From assembly GCF_042652345.1 (NCBI RefSeq), contig NZ_JBHSJJ010000018.1:59516-123515 (forward strand): 64,000 nt of DNA, in the 5' to 3' direction. Of this stretch, positions 36,010-45,016 are shown piece after piece (position 1 is the stretch's first letter; each line of letters starts with the position of its first letter). The notes beneath the pieces were generated by a model that was not told the DNA's origin, searched no databases, and saw only the letters and a list, made by a program, of their open reading frames with translations. The DNA is from Negadavirga shengliensis (GTDB taxonomy: Bacteria > Bacteroidota > Bacteroidia > Cytophagales > Cyclobacteriaceae). The position numbers and the translations under genes are program-made.

Positions 36010-36918
36010 ATGAAAATGGAACAACAAAAAGGACCAATCACCATTGACGGCAAAAAGATATCTGCGGAGATAAAAGAAGAGATCGCGCAGGAAGTAATCA
36101 AAATCAAAGCGACTGGAGGTAAAACCCCGCATCTTGCCGCCATCCTTGTGGGCAATGATGGGGCCAGTCAGACTTATGTAGGGGCAAAGGTGAAAGCATG
36201 CGAGCAAGTCGGCTTTGCTTCCACACTGGTGAGGTTAGAGGAAAACATAAGTGAAGCTGACCTGTTGCAGGAAGTGCAAAAAATCAATGAAGACCCCGAA
36301 ATTGATGGCCTTATCGTCCAATTGCCATTGCCTTCGCATATTTCGGTGCAAAAAGTGACGGCCAGGATACGTCCGGAGAAAGACGTGGACGGTTTCACAC
36401 CGGCTAATGTGGGAAGAATGGCCTTAAACTGGCCAGCTTATATATCGGCCACTCCTTATGGGATTTTGGAACTGTTTAAGAGGTATGAAATCGAAACATC
36501 GGGTAAGCATTGTGTGGTAATAGGAAGAAGCCATATCGTGGGTTCACCGATGAGCATATTGATGGCCAGAAATGATTACCCCGGAAACTGTACGGTTACG
36601 GTTACCCACAGCCGGACCCAAAACCTGAAGGAAATCGCCCGTTCGGCGGATATATTGATCGTAGCGATCGGGAAACAGGGGTTTGTAACCGAAGATATGG
36701 TGAAGCCTGGAGCAGTGGTCATCGATGTGGGAATTCACCGTATCGAAGATGCAACGAAGAAAAGCGGATTCAGACTGGTGGGGGATGTGAAATACGAGGA
36801 AGTATCCAAAAAGGCCAGCGCCATTACCCCGGTGCCAGGAGGCGTGGGCCCTATGACCATTGCTGCGCTTTTGTATAATACGCTGCAATCTGCTCAGGGC
36901 AAAATTTATGGTGGATAA
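36010..36918 (+). CDS. folD: Bifunctional methylenetetrahydrofolate dehydrogenase/cyclohydrolase
   Basis: 302 residues. Catalytic Tyr and Lys lie in SQTYVGAKVKACEQVGF, and QLPLPSHI, DVDGFTPANVG and VIGRSHIVGSPM are family signatures; PVPGGVGPMTIAAL closes the protein. It interconverts 5,10-methylene- and 10-formyl-THF for purine and formyl-Met supply. ATG codons at 36010 and 36016 are both possible. queE follows after 53 bp. Confidence 0.97.
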   Translation: MKMEQQKGPITIDGKKISAEIKEEIAQEVIKIKATGGKTPHLAAILVGNDGASQTYVGAKVKACEQVGFASTLVRLEENISEADLLQEVQKINEDPEIDGLIVQLPLPSHISVQKVTARIRPEKDVDGFTPANVGRMALNWPAYISATPYGILELFKRYEIETSGKHCVVIGRSHIVGSPMSILMARNDYPGNCTVTVTHSRTQNLKEIARSADILIVAIGKQGFVTEDMVKPGAVVIDVGIHRIEDATKKSGFRLVGDVKYEEVSKKASAITPVPGGVGPMTIAALLYNTLQSAQGKIYGG

Positions 36919-36971
36919 TTTCGTTATTTAAAATATAAAAAGCGGTTCAATCACCCGCTCAAACAAAAATT

Positions 36972-37601
36972 ATGGAAGATAACAAAACGTTAGTTAGGAA
37001 GGGGTTGTCGTTGCCTTTGATGGAGGCCTTTTATACCATACAGGGTGAGGGGGTTTTTTCCGGACGCCCTGCCTATTTCATACGGCTTGGAGGATGTGAC
37101 GTAGGTTGTGTTTGGTGTGATGTAAAAGCGTCTTGGGAAGCCGAAAAGTGGCCTCTCAAAACCGTTGAGGAAATCGTTGAAGAGGCCGCCGGATTCCCGG
37201 CCCGCTTGGCGGTGATTACGGGAGGGGAGCCTTTGATGTATGATTTGGGCCCTTTGACTTCATTACTGAAGGAGAAGGGATTTACGGTTAACCTAGAAAC
37301 ATCCGGAACACACCCCTTTTCGGGAGCATTGGATTGGGTGTGTTTCTCGCCAAAAAAATTCAAACAGCCTGATCCCGGCATTTATGCACGGGCGGATGAA
37401 TTGAAAGTAATAGTTTATCATAGGAGTGATTTTGATTTTGCATTGAAACATGCAGCTTTGGTTGGCCGGGGCTGCCATAAACTCTTGCAGCCCGAATGGT
37501 CAAAGGCGGCGGAGGTGACCGATATGATCATTAAATTTGTAAAAAAACATCCTGAATGGAGGATTTCCCTTCAAACCCACAAGTATATGGAGATACCTTA
37601 A
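36972..37601 (+). CDS. queE: 7-carboxy-7-deazaguanine synthase
   Basis: 209 residues. FYTIQGEGVFSGRPA is the QueE N-terminus; the radical SAM cluster ligands are Cys42, Cys46 and Cys49 in GCDVGCVWC (canonical CxxxCxxC). ITGGEPLMY is the SAM-binding GGE motif. It converts carboxytetrahydropterin, the product of QueD (encoded at 49976), to the queuosine precursor CDG. A PorE-like gene begins seven bases after its stop. Confidence 0.95.
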   Translation: MEDNKTLVRKGLSLPLMEAFYTIQGEGVFSGRPAYFIRLGGCDVGCVWCDVKASWEAEKWPLKTVEEIVEEAAGFPARLAVITGGEPLMYDLGPLTSLLKEKGFTVNLETSGTHPFSGALDWVCFSPKKFKQPDPGIYARADELKVIVYHRSDFDFALKHAALVGRGCHKLLQPEWSKAAEVTDMIIKFVKKHPEWRISLQTHKYMEIP

Positions 37602-37608
37602 CTGTGTC

Positions 37609-39525
37609 ATGTACAAGTTTACTTTCATATTCTCAGTTGTTTTAATGGTTACATCCTGTACTCAACTGCTGGCTCAGGACTATTCTGTGGTCGACAGAAG
37701 GGCAATAAAGCATTTTGAGGAAGGGGAAAATTATTTATCCAGGAGGCAATTTGAAGAAGCAGCCGAGAAATTTCAGGCAGCTTATGAAAGAAGCAATGAT
37801 TTTTATGAAGCATACGTCAAGCACTCCCAGATTTTGTTGAGCAGGGGAAGGGCCGAAGACGCGCTGGAAATAGCCCGAAAGGGGGAAATAAGGGTGAAAA
37901 ACAATGATACTTTTAAAGGACAGTTTGCTTGGCTTATCTCACAGATCCTCCTGAACAAGGGGGCCTTTCCGGAAGCAGTCAGGAAGTTTGAGGAAGCAGT
38001 GCCGTATATGGGAGAATTTACTCAGTCCGGTTTTTTTAAAGAGAAAAAAAAGCAGATGGACTTCATTGCTGCTGAAATCCGGCAACCAAAGTCTTTAACA
38101 AAGGAACGGTTACCTGATCCTATCAATGGTTTTCGCTTGCAATATTTCCCTGTACTGACGGCGGACAGTCAAAAAATACTGTTTACCAAAAGAGATGGCC
38201 TCAACAACCACGAACATGAAGATATTTATGTCGCCTACCAGGACAACGGGAACTGGACAAAACCCATTTCGATTTCAAGTGCTATCAATACCCGTTATAA
38301 CGAAGGTACCTGTACCATTTCAGCAGATGGAAACATCCTGATATTTACTTCGTGTGACACCCCTGATTCATTTGGAAGCTGTGACCTGTATATTGCAGAA
38401 AAAGTCAGCGGTGATTGGCAGAAACCTGTGAACATGGGCAAAAATGTCAATACCAGGTATTGGGATTCCCAACCTTCTCTATCGGCAGATGGAAGCGTAC
38501 TCTTTTTTTCTTCCAATAGAAAAGACGGACACGGGGGGAATGACATCTGGTATACCGAGCGGAATGAAAACGGCACCTGGTCAGAAGCAAAAAATGTAGG
38601 GCCTTATGTAAATACCTCTAAAGATGAGGTGTCACCTTTTATATTTTTCAACAATGAGGTGTTGTTCTTCGCCTCAGATGGACATGTAGGCTTTGGTGGT
38701 AAAGACCTTTATATGTCGCGGTTTGAGCAGGGACAATTTGGTGATCCTGTAAACCTGGGATATCCGATAAACGATCAAAACGATCAGCTTGCCCTATTCA
38801 TTACCGCTCAGAAAGATTATGCGTACTACACGGAAAACTCCTATAGGGGAGGAAACGTGGACAGTTCGTTTATTTATCGGTTTAATTTTCCCAAAGAAAT
38901 TGATCTGGGAGAGAAAATCATTGTTTCGGAAGGAAGGGTATATAGCCAAAGCACAGGCGAGCCGGTGGAAGCAAAATTGTCTCTTGTTGATTTGAACAAT
39001 GACAGTACCCTTTACAGATTCCAATCTGACGGCAAGGAAGGGCAGTTCACCATGCTTTACCCCGACAAAGCTTTCACCGGCTTGTATGTTGAAAAAAAAG
39101 GCTATATACCCAAAATTTATAATGTGGAAAAAGACAGTCTGAAGGACCGTAGGAATATCGAAATAGAACTGGTGCCTGTTGAGACGGGGAAGAACTTTGT
39201 CTTTGAAAATATATTCTTTGATTTTGATAAAGCGGACCTCAAAGATGAGTCTGTGTCCTCTTTGCGGAGATTAAAACATTTTCTGGATGAGCATCCCGAC
39301 GTTTCCATTCTCATAGAGGGGCACACGGATAATATAGGCAATCCAGCCTATAACGAGAACTTGAGTAAGCGAAGAGCAGACAGTGTAAAGGATTATCTTG
39401 CGTCTTTGGGTGTGGCGCCGTCCCGGCTAAAAACAGAAGGTAAAGGAGATAGCGAGCCGATTAAACCCAACAATACAGAGGAGAACCGGTCGTTGAATAG
39501 AAGGATAGAAATTATCATATTGTAA
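37609..39525 (+). CDS. PorE-like T9SS-associated OmpA-family protein (TPR, PD40, CRD, OmpA)
   Basis: 638 residues. Signal peptide, with VTSC a possible lipobox. TPR-like helices at ~30-140 (YLSRRQFEEAAEKFQAAYE), then PD40/WD40-like blades at ~170-420, each with SxDG ... FxSxR or similar (SADGNILIFTSCD, SADGSVLFFSSNR). A carboxypeptidase regulatory-like domain follows (~445-510), then OmpA-like peptidoglycan binding ~525-635 (NIFFDFDKADLK, EGHTDNIGN, NLSKRRADSV). The order is that of PorE, which anchors the type IX machine to peptidoglycan. Bacteroidota have several paralogues, so it may serve another role. Confidence 0.85.
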   Translation: MYKFTFIFSVVLMVTSCTQLLAQDYSVVDRRAIKHFEEGENYLSRRQFEEAAEKFQAAYERSNDFYEAYVKHSQILLSRGRAEDALEIARKGEIRVKNNDTFKGQFAWLISQILLNKGAFPEAVRKFEEAVPYMGEFTQSGFFKEKKKQMDFIAAEIRQPKSLTKERLPDPINGFRLQYFPVLTADSQKILFTKRDGLNNHEHEDIYVAYQDNGNWTKPISISSAINTRYNEGTCTISADGNILIFTSCDTPDSFGSCDLYIAEKVSGDWQKPVNMGKNVNTRYWDSQPSLSADGSVLFFSSNRKDGHGGNDIWYTERNENGTWSEAKNVGPYVNTSKDEVSPFIFFNNEVLFFASDGHVGFGGKDLYMSRFEQGQFGDPVNLGYPINDQNDQLALFITAQKDYAYYTENSYRGGNVDSSFIYRFNFPKEIDLGEKIIVSEGRVYSQSTGEPVEAKLSLVDLNNDSTLYRFQSDGKEGQFTMLYPDKAFTGLYVEKKGYIPKIYNVEKDSLKDRRNIEIELVPVETGKNFVFENIFFDFDKADLKDESVSSLRRLKHFLDEHPDVSILIEGHTDNIGNPAYNENLSKRRADSVKDYLASLGVAPSRLKTEGKGDSEPIKPNNTEENRSLNRRIEIIIL

Positions 39526-39774
39526 AGTTTTTTCGATAAAGAAATAAACCGAATTCACGCTACAGCGTTAATTGTTTAGATTGGGGATAGAGAGGCAGAA
39601 TAATGTATATGTTGTTTTCTTTTTCCGAAGCCAAAAGGCTACCCGTAAAAAAAAGCTTTGTACAGGCTGCATATTCAGGCAGAAAATAAAATGGTGTCCG
39701 AACAACTTTAATTTGTTGGATTATTGAAGTAATTTGGATAAAATTGATTTATTAATTCACCAGAACTGAATTCT

Positions 39775-42750
39775 ATGAGGAAATCGCTACCGCTGCTATT
39801 GCTATTGTTTTCAATTTCAACCATGGCTTTTTCCCAGAGCCGGACAGTTCGTGGGACGGTCATTTCCTCTGAAGATGGACAGCCTATTCCCGGAGTGACC
39901 ATTCTGGTAAAAGGTACTTCGGTTGGAACCATTACGGATTTTGATGGCAACTATGAAATCGACATACCTTCCGGAGAAAACACCCTGATATTCAGGTTTG
40001 TGGGTCTGCAGACCCAGGAGATCAATGTAGGAAACAGGCCCACAGTCAATATATCCATGATCTCTGAGATTACTGCCCTTTCGGAAGTGGTGGTGACCGC
40101 TTATGGTGACCAGACAAGGAGAGAGGTAACCGGGGCCATTGCCTCGGTTAAAGGCCAGGTGTTTCAGGATCTTCCCATGCAGTCTTTTGACCGTGCCATG
40201 CAAGGAAGGGTGGCTGGGGTTCAGGTTACCGCCGGATCAGGCCAGCCCGGGGGAACGTTAAATGTTCAGATCAGAGGGGTGGGGTCCATCAATGCAGGTA
40301 CTCAGCCGCTGTACATTGTGGACGGGGTACAGGTGGCTTCAGGCGGTCTATCGGGTCAGGGTCCACAAAATGCGCTTGCCTCTATCAACCCCAATGACAT
40401 AGAATCCATTGAAGTCTTTAAAGACGCCGCCGCCGCTTCCATCTACGGTGCCCAGGCAGCCAACGGTGTGGTATTGATCACCACCAAAAGAGGTAAACAG
40501 GGGAAAACAAACGTTAGGGTTTCAGTTCAGGAAGGCATTGTGCAGCCCATGGGGTTTTATGATGTGATGAATGCCAATCAGTTGGCCTCTATCAAAAGGC
40601 AGGCGTATGCCAACGCTGGTCTGAATCCAGCGGACGCCGAGCAGATATTCGGCAGCCCTGGGGACAGGGACCTGCAAAGTACAGACTGGGTAGACGCCTT
40701 GTTTCGGGACGGCAGGTTAAGTATATACGATGTTTCCCTATCCGGGGGAGATGAAAGAACGCAGTTTTTTATCTCCGGTTCCCATACCTATCAGGAAGGC
40801 CAGATCATCATGTCTGATTATACGAGAAGCACGGGCCGGATAAATTTGACCCATAGGGCGAACGAGCGGTTTACCATTAATGCCAATCTTTCTTTATCCC
40901 GGCAGATCACCAATGGCTCCATTGACCGGGGTAATTTTGTCAACAGCCCATTCGTAGCCGGTTATGCGGCCAGGCCCAACGTGCCGATCTACGATGAAGA
41001 CGGTGCTTTTGCGCCTTATCCCAGTGAACACCTGTTTGGTTATAATATCGTTCAGGGAGTGAGGCAGGAGTTGAGGAGGGGTACCAGCTATCAATCGGTC
41101 TCCAACCTGCAGATGACTTATCAAATTCTGCCTTGGTTAGGGTTCACTACCTTCGGGGGGGTGGATTTTTCGGACAACAGGGATGAAAATAACCGTCCCT
41201 CTACCATTCCGGCATTTGCTGCTTATGGTGGGTCTTCCACGTTTACAGATCGCCGGATCGTCAACTCCAACGCCAATGCGAACTTCAATGTCAACAAAAA
41301 ATTCAATGATGTCCATACCATTTCCGGGATTTTGGGCTACGAATACAAAGGAGAGACCTCCGAAGCCACTTCTGCTACCGGACGAGGGTTTCCCAATCCG
41401 GTATTACGATACCTTCAAAATGCAGCTGTGCCGTTCGAAGTCGGTGGTTTTTTTACAGAGTACAAGCGATCGGGCTTTTTCTCCCAGGCAAAATATGATT
41501 ATGATGACAAATACACCTTTGACCTTACCCTGAGAAGAGATGGTTCTTCCAGGTTCGGCACCAATACAAGGTGGGGCAACTTTGGTGCAATCTCCGGGGG
41601 CTGGCGGATTTCTTCCGAGCGTTTTATGCAGAACGCCACCTGGGTGGATAACCTCCGGCTGAGGGCATCCTACGGCGTTACCGGAAATTCAAGTATAGGC
41701 AATTTTGAGTCGCGCACTTTGGTAGGCTCTGCCGGACAATACCTGGGACAGGGAGCTTTGAGGTTTGTGCAGTTGGGCAATGACCTTTTAACCTGGGAGG
41801 AGGCCGCGTCTACAAACCTGGGTGTGGATGCCACTTTGTTTAACGGAAGGGTCATCGCCACAGTGGATGTGTGGAGAAAGGATTCCCGGAAGTTGCTTTT
41901 CGAAACCCAGCTTCCCATTGACTCAGGTTTCGGGGCCATTACCCGGAACACCGGCAAGCTGAGAAATGAAGGAATTGACTTCGATTTACAGACCACCAAC
42001 CTGGTGTTGGGAAAGTTCCGTTGGACATCTGCTTTCAACATTTCCATATTTTCCAATGAGTTATTGGAACTGTATGAAGGATTGGACAGGCTTGGCAATG
42101 ACCTTATTGTGGGGAAACCGATAGATTTTTATTATGCCTATGAATACGCTGGAGTAAATCCGGCCAATGGAGCCCCGATGTATTATGATCAACATGGGGA
42201 ATATACCTACTTGGTCTCAGATGATGATTTAAAGTATATAGGCAGCGCGTTGCCTTGGAATTATGGGGGCTTATCCAATACCTTTTATTACGGCCCGGTC
42301 TCTTTGGAGGTGTTTTTTCAGTACCAGTATGGAAACCTGGCATTTAACCAGGATTTGTACAATTTGTCACAGGCTGGTTCAATCGGACAGGATAATCAGA
42401 CGGTGGACCAGATGTATTTTTGGAGGCAGCCGGGGGATATCACCAATGTGCCCAAACCCTATGAAGGGGGAAGGATTCCGGGCCATTCGGGTTACCAGCA
42501 GTTTTCTACCAAGCAAATTTCTGATGGCAGCTATATCAGGTTAAAGCAGGTCACTTTGAATTACAATCTTCCCCTGCAATTGTTGACGAAAGCAAGAATC
42601 GAACAGGCCAAGTTCTTTGTCCAGGGGATAAACCTATGGACCTACACCAAGTATAATGGGCTTGATCCCGAAGTGAATTCCATTGGCAGTACCTATGGAA
42701 CCTATCCCAACTCAAAACAAATCACCGCGGGGATCAATGTGACATTTTAA
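39775..42750 (+). CDS. SusC/RagA-family TonB-linked outer-membrane transporter
   Basis: 991 residues. Signal peptide to ~22, CarboxypepD_reg domain ~25-105 (TVRGTVISSEDGQPIPGVTI), plug domain with SEVVVTAYGDQTRREVTGAI and the SusC signature LYIVDGVQV, then a 22-strand barrel ending in ...ITAGINVTF. No N-terminal STN domain, and no ECF sigma/anti-sigma pair nearby. With SusD it imports oligomers across the outer membrane. First gene of a four-gene operon; the 249-bp region upstream shows only an imperfect -7 (TAAAATTG, 39739-39746). Confidence 0.96.
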   Translation: MRKSLPLLLLLFSISTMAFSQSRTVRGTVISSEDGQPIPGVTILVKGTSVGTITDFDGNYEIDIPSGENTLIFRFVGLQTQEINVGNRPTVNISMISEITALSEVVVTAYGDQTRREVTGAIASVKGQVFQDLPMQSFDRAMQGRVAGVQVTAGSGQPGGTLNVQIRGVGSINAGTQPLYIVDGVQVASGGLSGQGPQNALASINPNDIESIEVFKDAAAASIYGAQAANGVVLITTKRGKQGKTNVRVSVQEGIVQPMGFYDVMNANQLASIKRQAYANAGLNPADAEQIFGSPGDRDLQSTDWVDALFRDGRLSIYDVSLSGGDERTQFFISGSHTYQEGQIIMSDYTRSTGRINLTHRANERFTINANLSLSRQITNGSIDRGNFVNSPFVAGYAARPNVPIYDEDGAFAPYPSEHLFGYNIVQGVRQELRRGTSYQSVSNLQMTYQILPWLGFTTFGGVDFSDNRDENNRPSTIPAFAAYGGSSTFTDRRIVNSNANANFNVNKKFNDVHTISGILGYEYKGETSEATSATGRGFPNPVLRYLQNAAVPFEVGGFFTEYKRSGFFSQAKYDYDDKYTFDLTLRRDGSSRFGTNTRWGNFGAISGGWRISSERFMQNATWVDNLRLRASYGVTGNSSIGNFESRTLVGSAGQYLGQGALRFVQLGNDLLTWEEAASTNLGVDATLFNGRVIATVDVWRKDSRKLLFETQLPIDSGFGAITRNTGKLRNEGIDFDLQTTNLVLGKFRWTSAFNISIFSNELLELYEGLDRLGNDLIVGKPIDFYYAYEYAGVNPANGAPMYYDQHGEYTYLVSDDDLKYIGSALPWNYGGLSNTFYYGPVSLEVFFQYQYGNLAFNQDLYNLSQAGSIGQDNQTVDQMYFWRQPGDITNVPKPYEGGRIPGHSGYQQFSTKQISDGSYIRLKQVTLNYNLPLQLLTKARIEQAKFFVQGINLWTYTKYNGLDPEVNSIGSTYGTYPNSKQITAGINVTF

Positions 42751-42758
42751 CAGTAACG

Positions 42759-44198
42759 ATGACGATGAAGGAAATCATAAAAATATCAGCATTCTTGCAG
42801 GTTTTGGCAGTAATGGGATGCACTGACCTGGAAACCACTCCAAGACAAAGCCTCACGCCAGAACAGGCTCTTAATAACGTCTTCGGATATCAGGCAGTGG
42901 CCAATTCCATGTACAACAGAGCCGCCAGTTTCGGCTATTACGGACAAACCATGATGATCGCTCCTGAAATCCTGGCGGACAACCTTAGGCTGGTAGCCAA
43001 CACCGGCAGGTACCAGGGAGAAGAGGCCAATGGCGACAGGGACCATATCGATCTTTGGAACGGCAACGTATATGGGGGGATCAACGACGCCAATCTGATA
43101 ATCGACGGGATAGATGATGAAAGTGTTTCCGGAGATGAAGACCTGAAATCCATCATTAAGGGGGATGCTTATTTTATGAGAGCATTGTTCTATTTTGATC
43201 TTTGTAGGGTGTATGGATACGAACCGGGCAAGGAGGTGGATGGCTTTAACCTGGGGCCTATTCTTAGACTTACACCGACCCTGATTGCCTCAGACGCCGA
43301 TTTCAGGTCCAGGTCCACTGTAGGAGAGGTATATCAGCAAATCGAAAGTGACCTTCAGAATGCGATTGCGTTATTACCTCCCGTTCCCATAGGTTCGGAA
43401 GGCGTTTATCTTGCCAATACCGGGGCCGCCATCACTTTACTTGCCAGGCTTTATCTGTATTGGGGAAGAATGGCTGATGCGGAAGCAGCTGCTACCGCCG
43501 CGATGAACCTCCTTGGTCTGAGAAGCAATGGCGATGGATTGGTGCCATCCGGCCAATATGTCCAGAGTTTCTCCCGAGCGCCCCATCCGGAATCTATTTT
43601 TGAAATAGAACTTAGGCAGGTCGATTGGAGCAGTGTGGATGGTGTGAACAACTCCCTAAATTCGCTTACATCCAACAATGATCCGGCGGCACAATTTATT
43701 ATCGGTGCGTCCAATGAGCTTATGGCGACTTATGAAGACGGTGATGTGAGGAGAGACTGCTGGATGGAAACAACCAGAGAAGGCATTGATGGGCCCGTAT
43801 ATGCCAGCAGGAAATGGACGGGGTACAAAGGCGATTTTTTGGAAAATCTGCCTATCATCCGCGCCGCGGAACTATACCTCATCCGCGCCGAGGCAAGGTA
43901 TCAGACCAATCCCGCCGGGGCAAGGGCAGATATCAATGCGTTGAGATCCAGGAGAGGCCTGGGAGCGGTAGATGACCTGCTTTCAGGACAGCCGCTTTTT
44001 AACAGAATCATGCTGGAGAGAAGGAAAGAGTTTGCCCTTGAAGGCCACCGTTTTTTTGACCTGAAAAGGAACGGCATGAATATTACCAAACACAGCGACT
44101 TTCTGGAAGTTCCTTATACGGATTACAGGGTACTGTCGAATATTCCCTTGTCCCAAGTCCAATTAAATGAAAACCTTGTGCAAAATCCTGGCTATTAA
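42759..44198 (+). CDS. SusD/RagB-family surface lipoprotein
   Basis: 479 residues. Lipobox VLAVMGC and the mature end CTDLETTPRQSLTPEQAL; TPR-like helical SusD fold with YFMRALFYFDLCRVYG, LYLIRAEARYQ and the C-terminal RRKEFALEGHRFFDLKR, all family signatures. It caps the SusC barrel and binds substrate at the surface. ATG codons at 42759 and 42765 both fit; eight bases separate it from susC. Confidence 0.95.
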   Translation: MTMKEIIKISAFLQVLAVMGCTDLETTPRQSLTPEQALNNVFGYQAVANSMYNRAASFGYYGQTMMIAPEILADNLRLVANTGRYQGEEANGDRDHIDLWNGNVYGGINDANLIIDGIDDESVSGDEDLKSIIKGDAYFMRALFYFDLCRVYGYEPGKEVDGFNLGPILRLTPTLIASDADFRSRSTVGEVYQQIESDLQNAIALLPPVPIGSEGVYLANTGAAITLLARLYLYWGRMADAEAAATAAMNLLGLRSNGDGLVPSGQYVQSFSRAPHPESIFEIELRQVDWSSVDGVNNSLNSLTSNNDPAAQFIIGASNELMATYEDGDVRRDCWMETTREGIDGPVYASRKWTGYKGDFLENLPIIRAAELYLIRAEARYQTNPAGARADINALRSRRGLGAVDDLLSGQPLFNRIMLERRKEFALEGHRFFDLKRNGMNITKHSDFLEVPYTDYRVLSNIPLSQVQLNENLVQNPGY

Positions 44199-44202
44199 AA
44201 CC

Positions 44203-45015
44203 ATGCAAAAATTCAGCAAAAAATATATTTTCCCACTGTTGTTGTTAATGGTGTCCAGCATTTTTTCATGCATGGAGGACTCTGGGTTCAATATTGTTTG
44301 GGAGGGTTTGGAAGTGGAATTTGAAGATGCTTCCAGACCAAATGGAACGGTTCGAAAGATAGTAAGCAAAACCAGTGACAATCAGGTGGATGAAGCAATG
44401 GTGAAGATCAACTTGGTCGGAGCCCAGGTCAATGCGCCCATATCCCTTTTAATAGGGGTGGATCCTTCATCCACGGCGGTGGCCGGCGTCCACTACCGGA
44501 TGGTAACCAATGAAGTAACCTTGCCTGCCAATGCAAGTTTTGTCGAATTCCCTATAGAAATTTTAACCGGTAACCTCGATACGGAAGAACAGCCTGATTT
44601 GATTTTGGTGATCCTGGACGCAGGACAGACAAAAATCAGTGCCAACTACCATTCATTGACAATGGAAATCAGGTTGGCCTGTCCTTCGGATTTGGCGGGG
44701 GTATACAATTCGGTGAATGTGGGTACGGGCGGTACGGTCAACTACCAGGTGACCATTACCGAGGTAGAACCGTTCACCTATAGGATTTCTGATATTACGG
44801 GCGGGGTTTACGCGCAGGTGTATGGTGCTGAGGACAATCCTGCCATATTCACCGAACTTTGTGGTGAAATCAGCATTATCGACCAACCTGACCTGGTTTT
44901 CGGAGGGGACAGTTTTAATGGGACAGGAAGGGTCAACCCGAATGGCACCATTACAATTAATTGGAGCAATGAAGCGGGGGACAGTGGAATGACCACACTC
45001 ACCAGAACAAATTAA
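44203..45015 (+). CDS. Surface lipoprotein of the SusCD locus
   Basis: 270 residues from MQKFSKKYIF, starting four bases after susD. Lipobox SSIFSC. Two beta domains appear: a Calx-beta/DUF4843-like part (VGAQVNAPISLLIGVDPSSTAV, then HYRMVTNEVTLPANASFVEF) and a C-terminal part with repeated beta strands (TYRISDITGGVYAQVYG). Proteins in this position are auxiliary ligand-binding lipoproteins of Sus-type loci. Family assignment is tentative. Confidence 0.75.
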   Translation: MQKFSKKYIFPLLLLMVSSIFSCMEDSGFNIVWEGLEVEFEDASRPNGTVRKIVSKTSDNQVDEAMVKINLVGAQVNAPISLLIGVDPSSTAVAGVHYRMVTNEVTLPANASFVEFPIEILTGNLDTEEQPDLILVILDAGQTKISANYHSLTMEIRLACPSDLAGVYNSVNVGTGGTVNYQVTITEVEPFTYRISDITGGVYAQVYGAEDNPAIFTELCGEISIIDQPDLVFGGDSFNGTGRVNPNGTITINWSNEAGDSGMTTLTRTN

Positions 45016-45016
45016 T

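Noticed and set aside
40000..43000. ECF sigma/anti-sigma regulation of the SusCD operon
   Set aside because: No such genes are nearby and the SusC has no N-terminal signalling domain.
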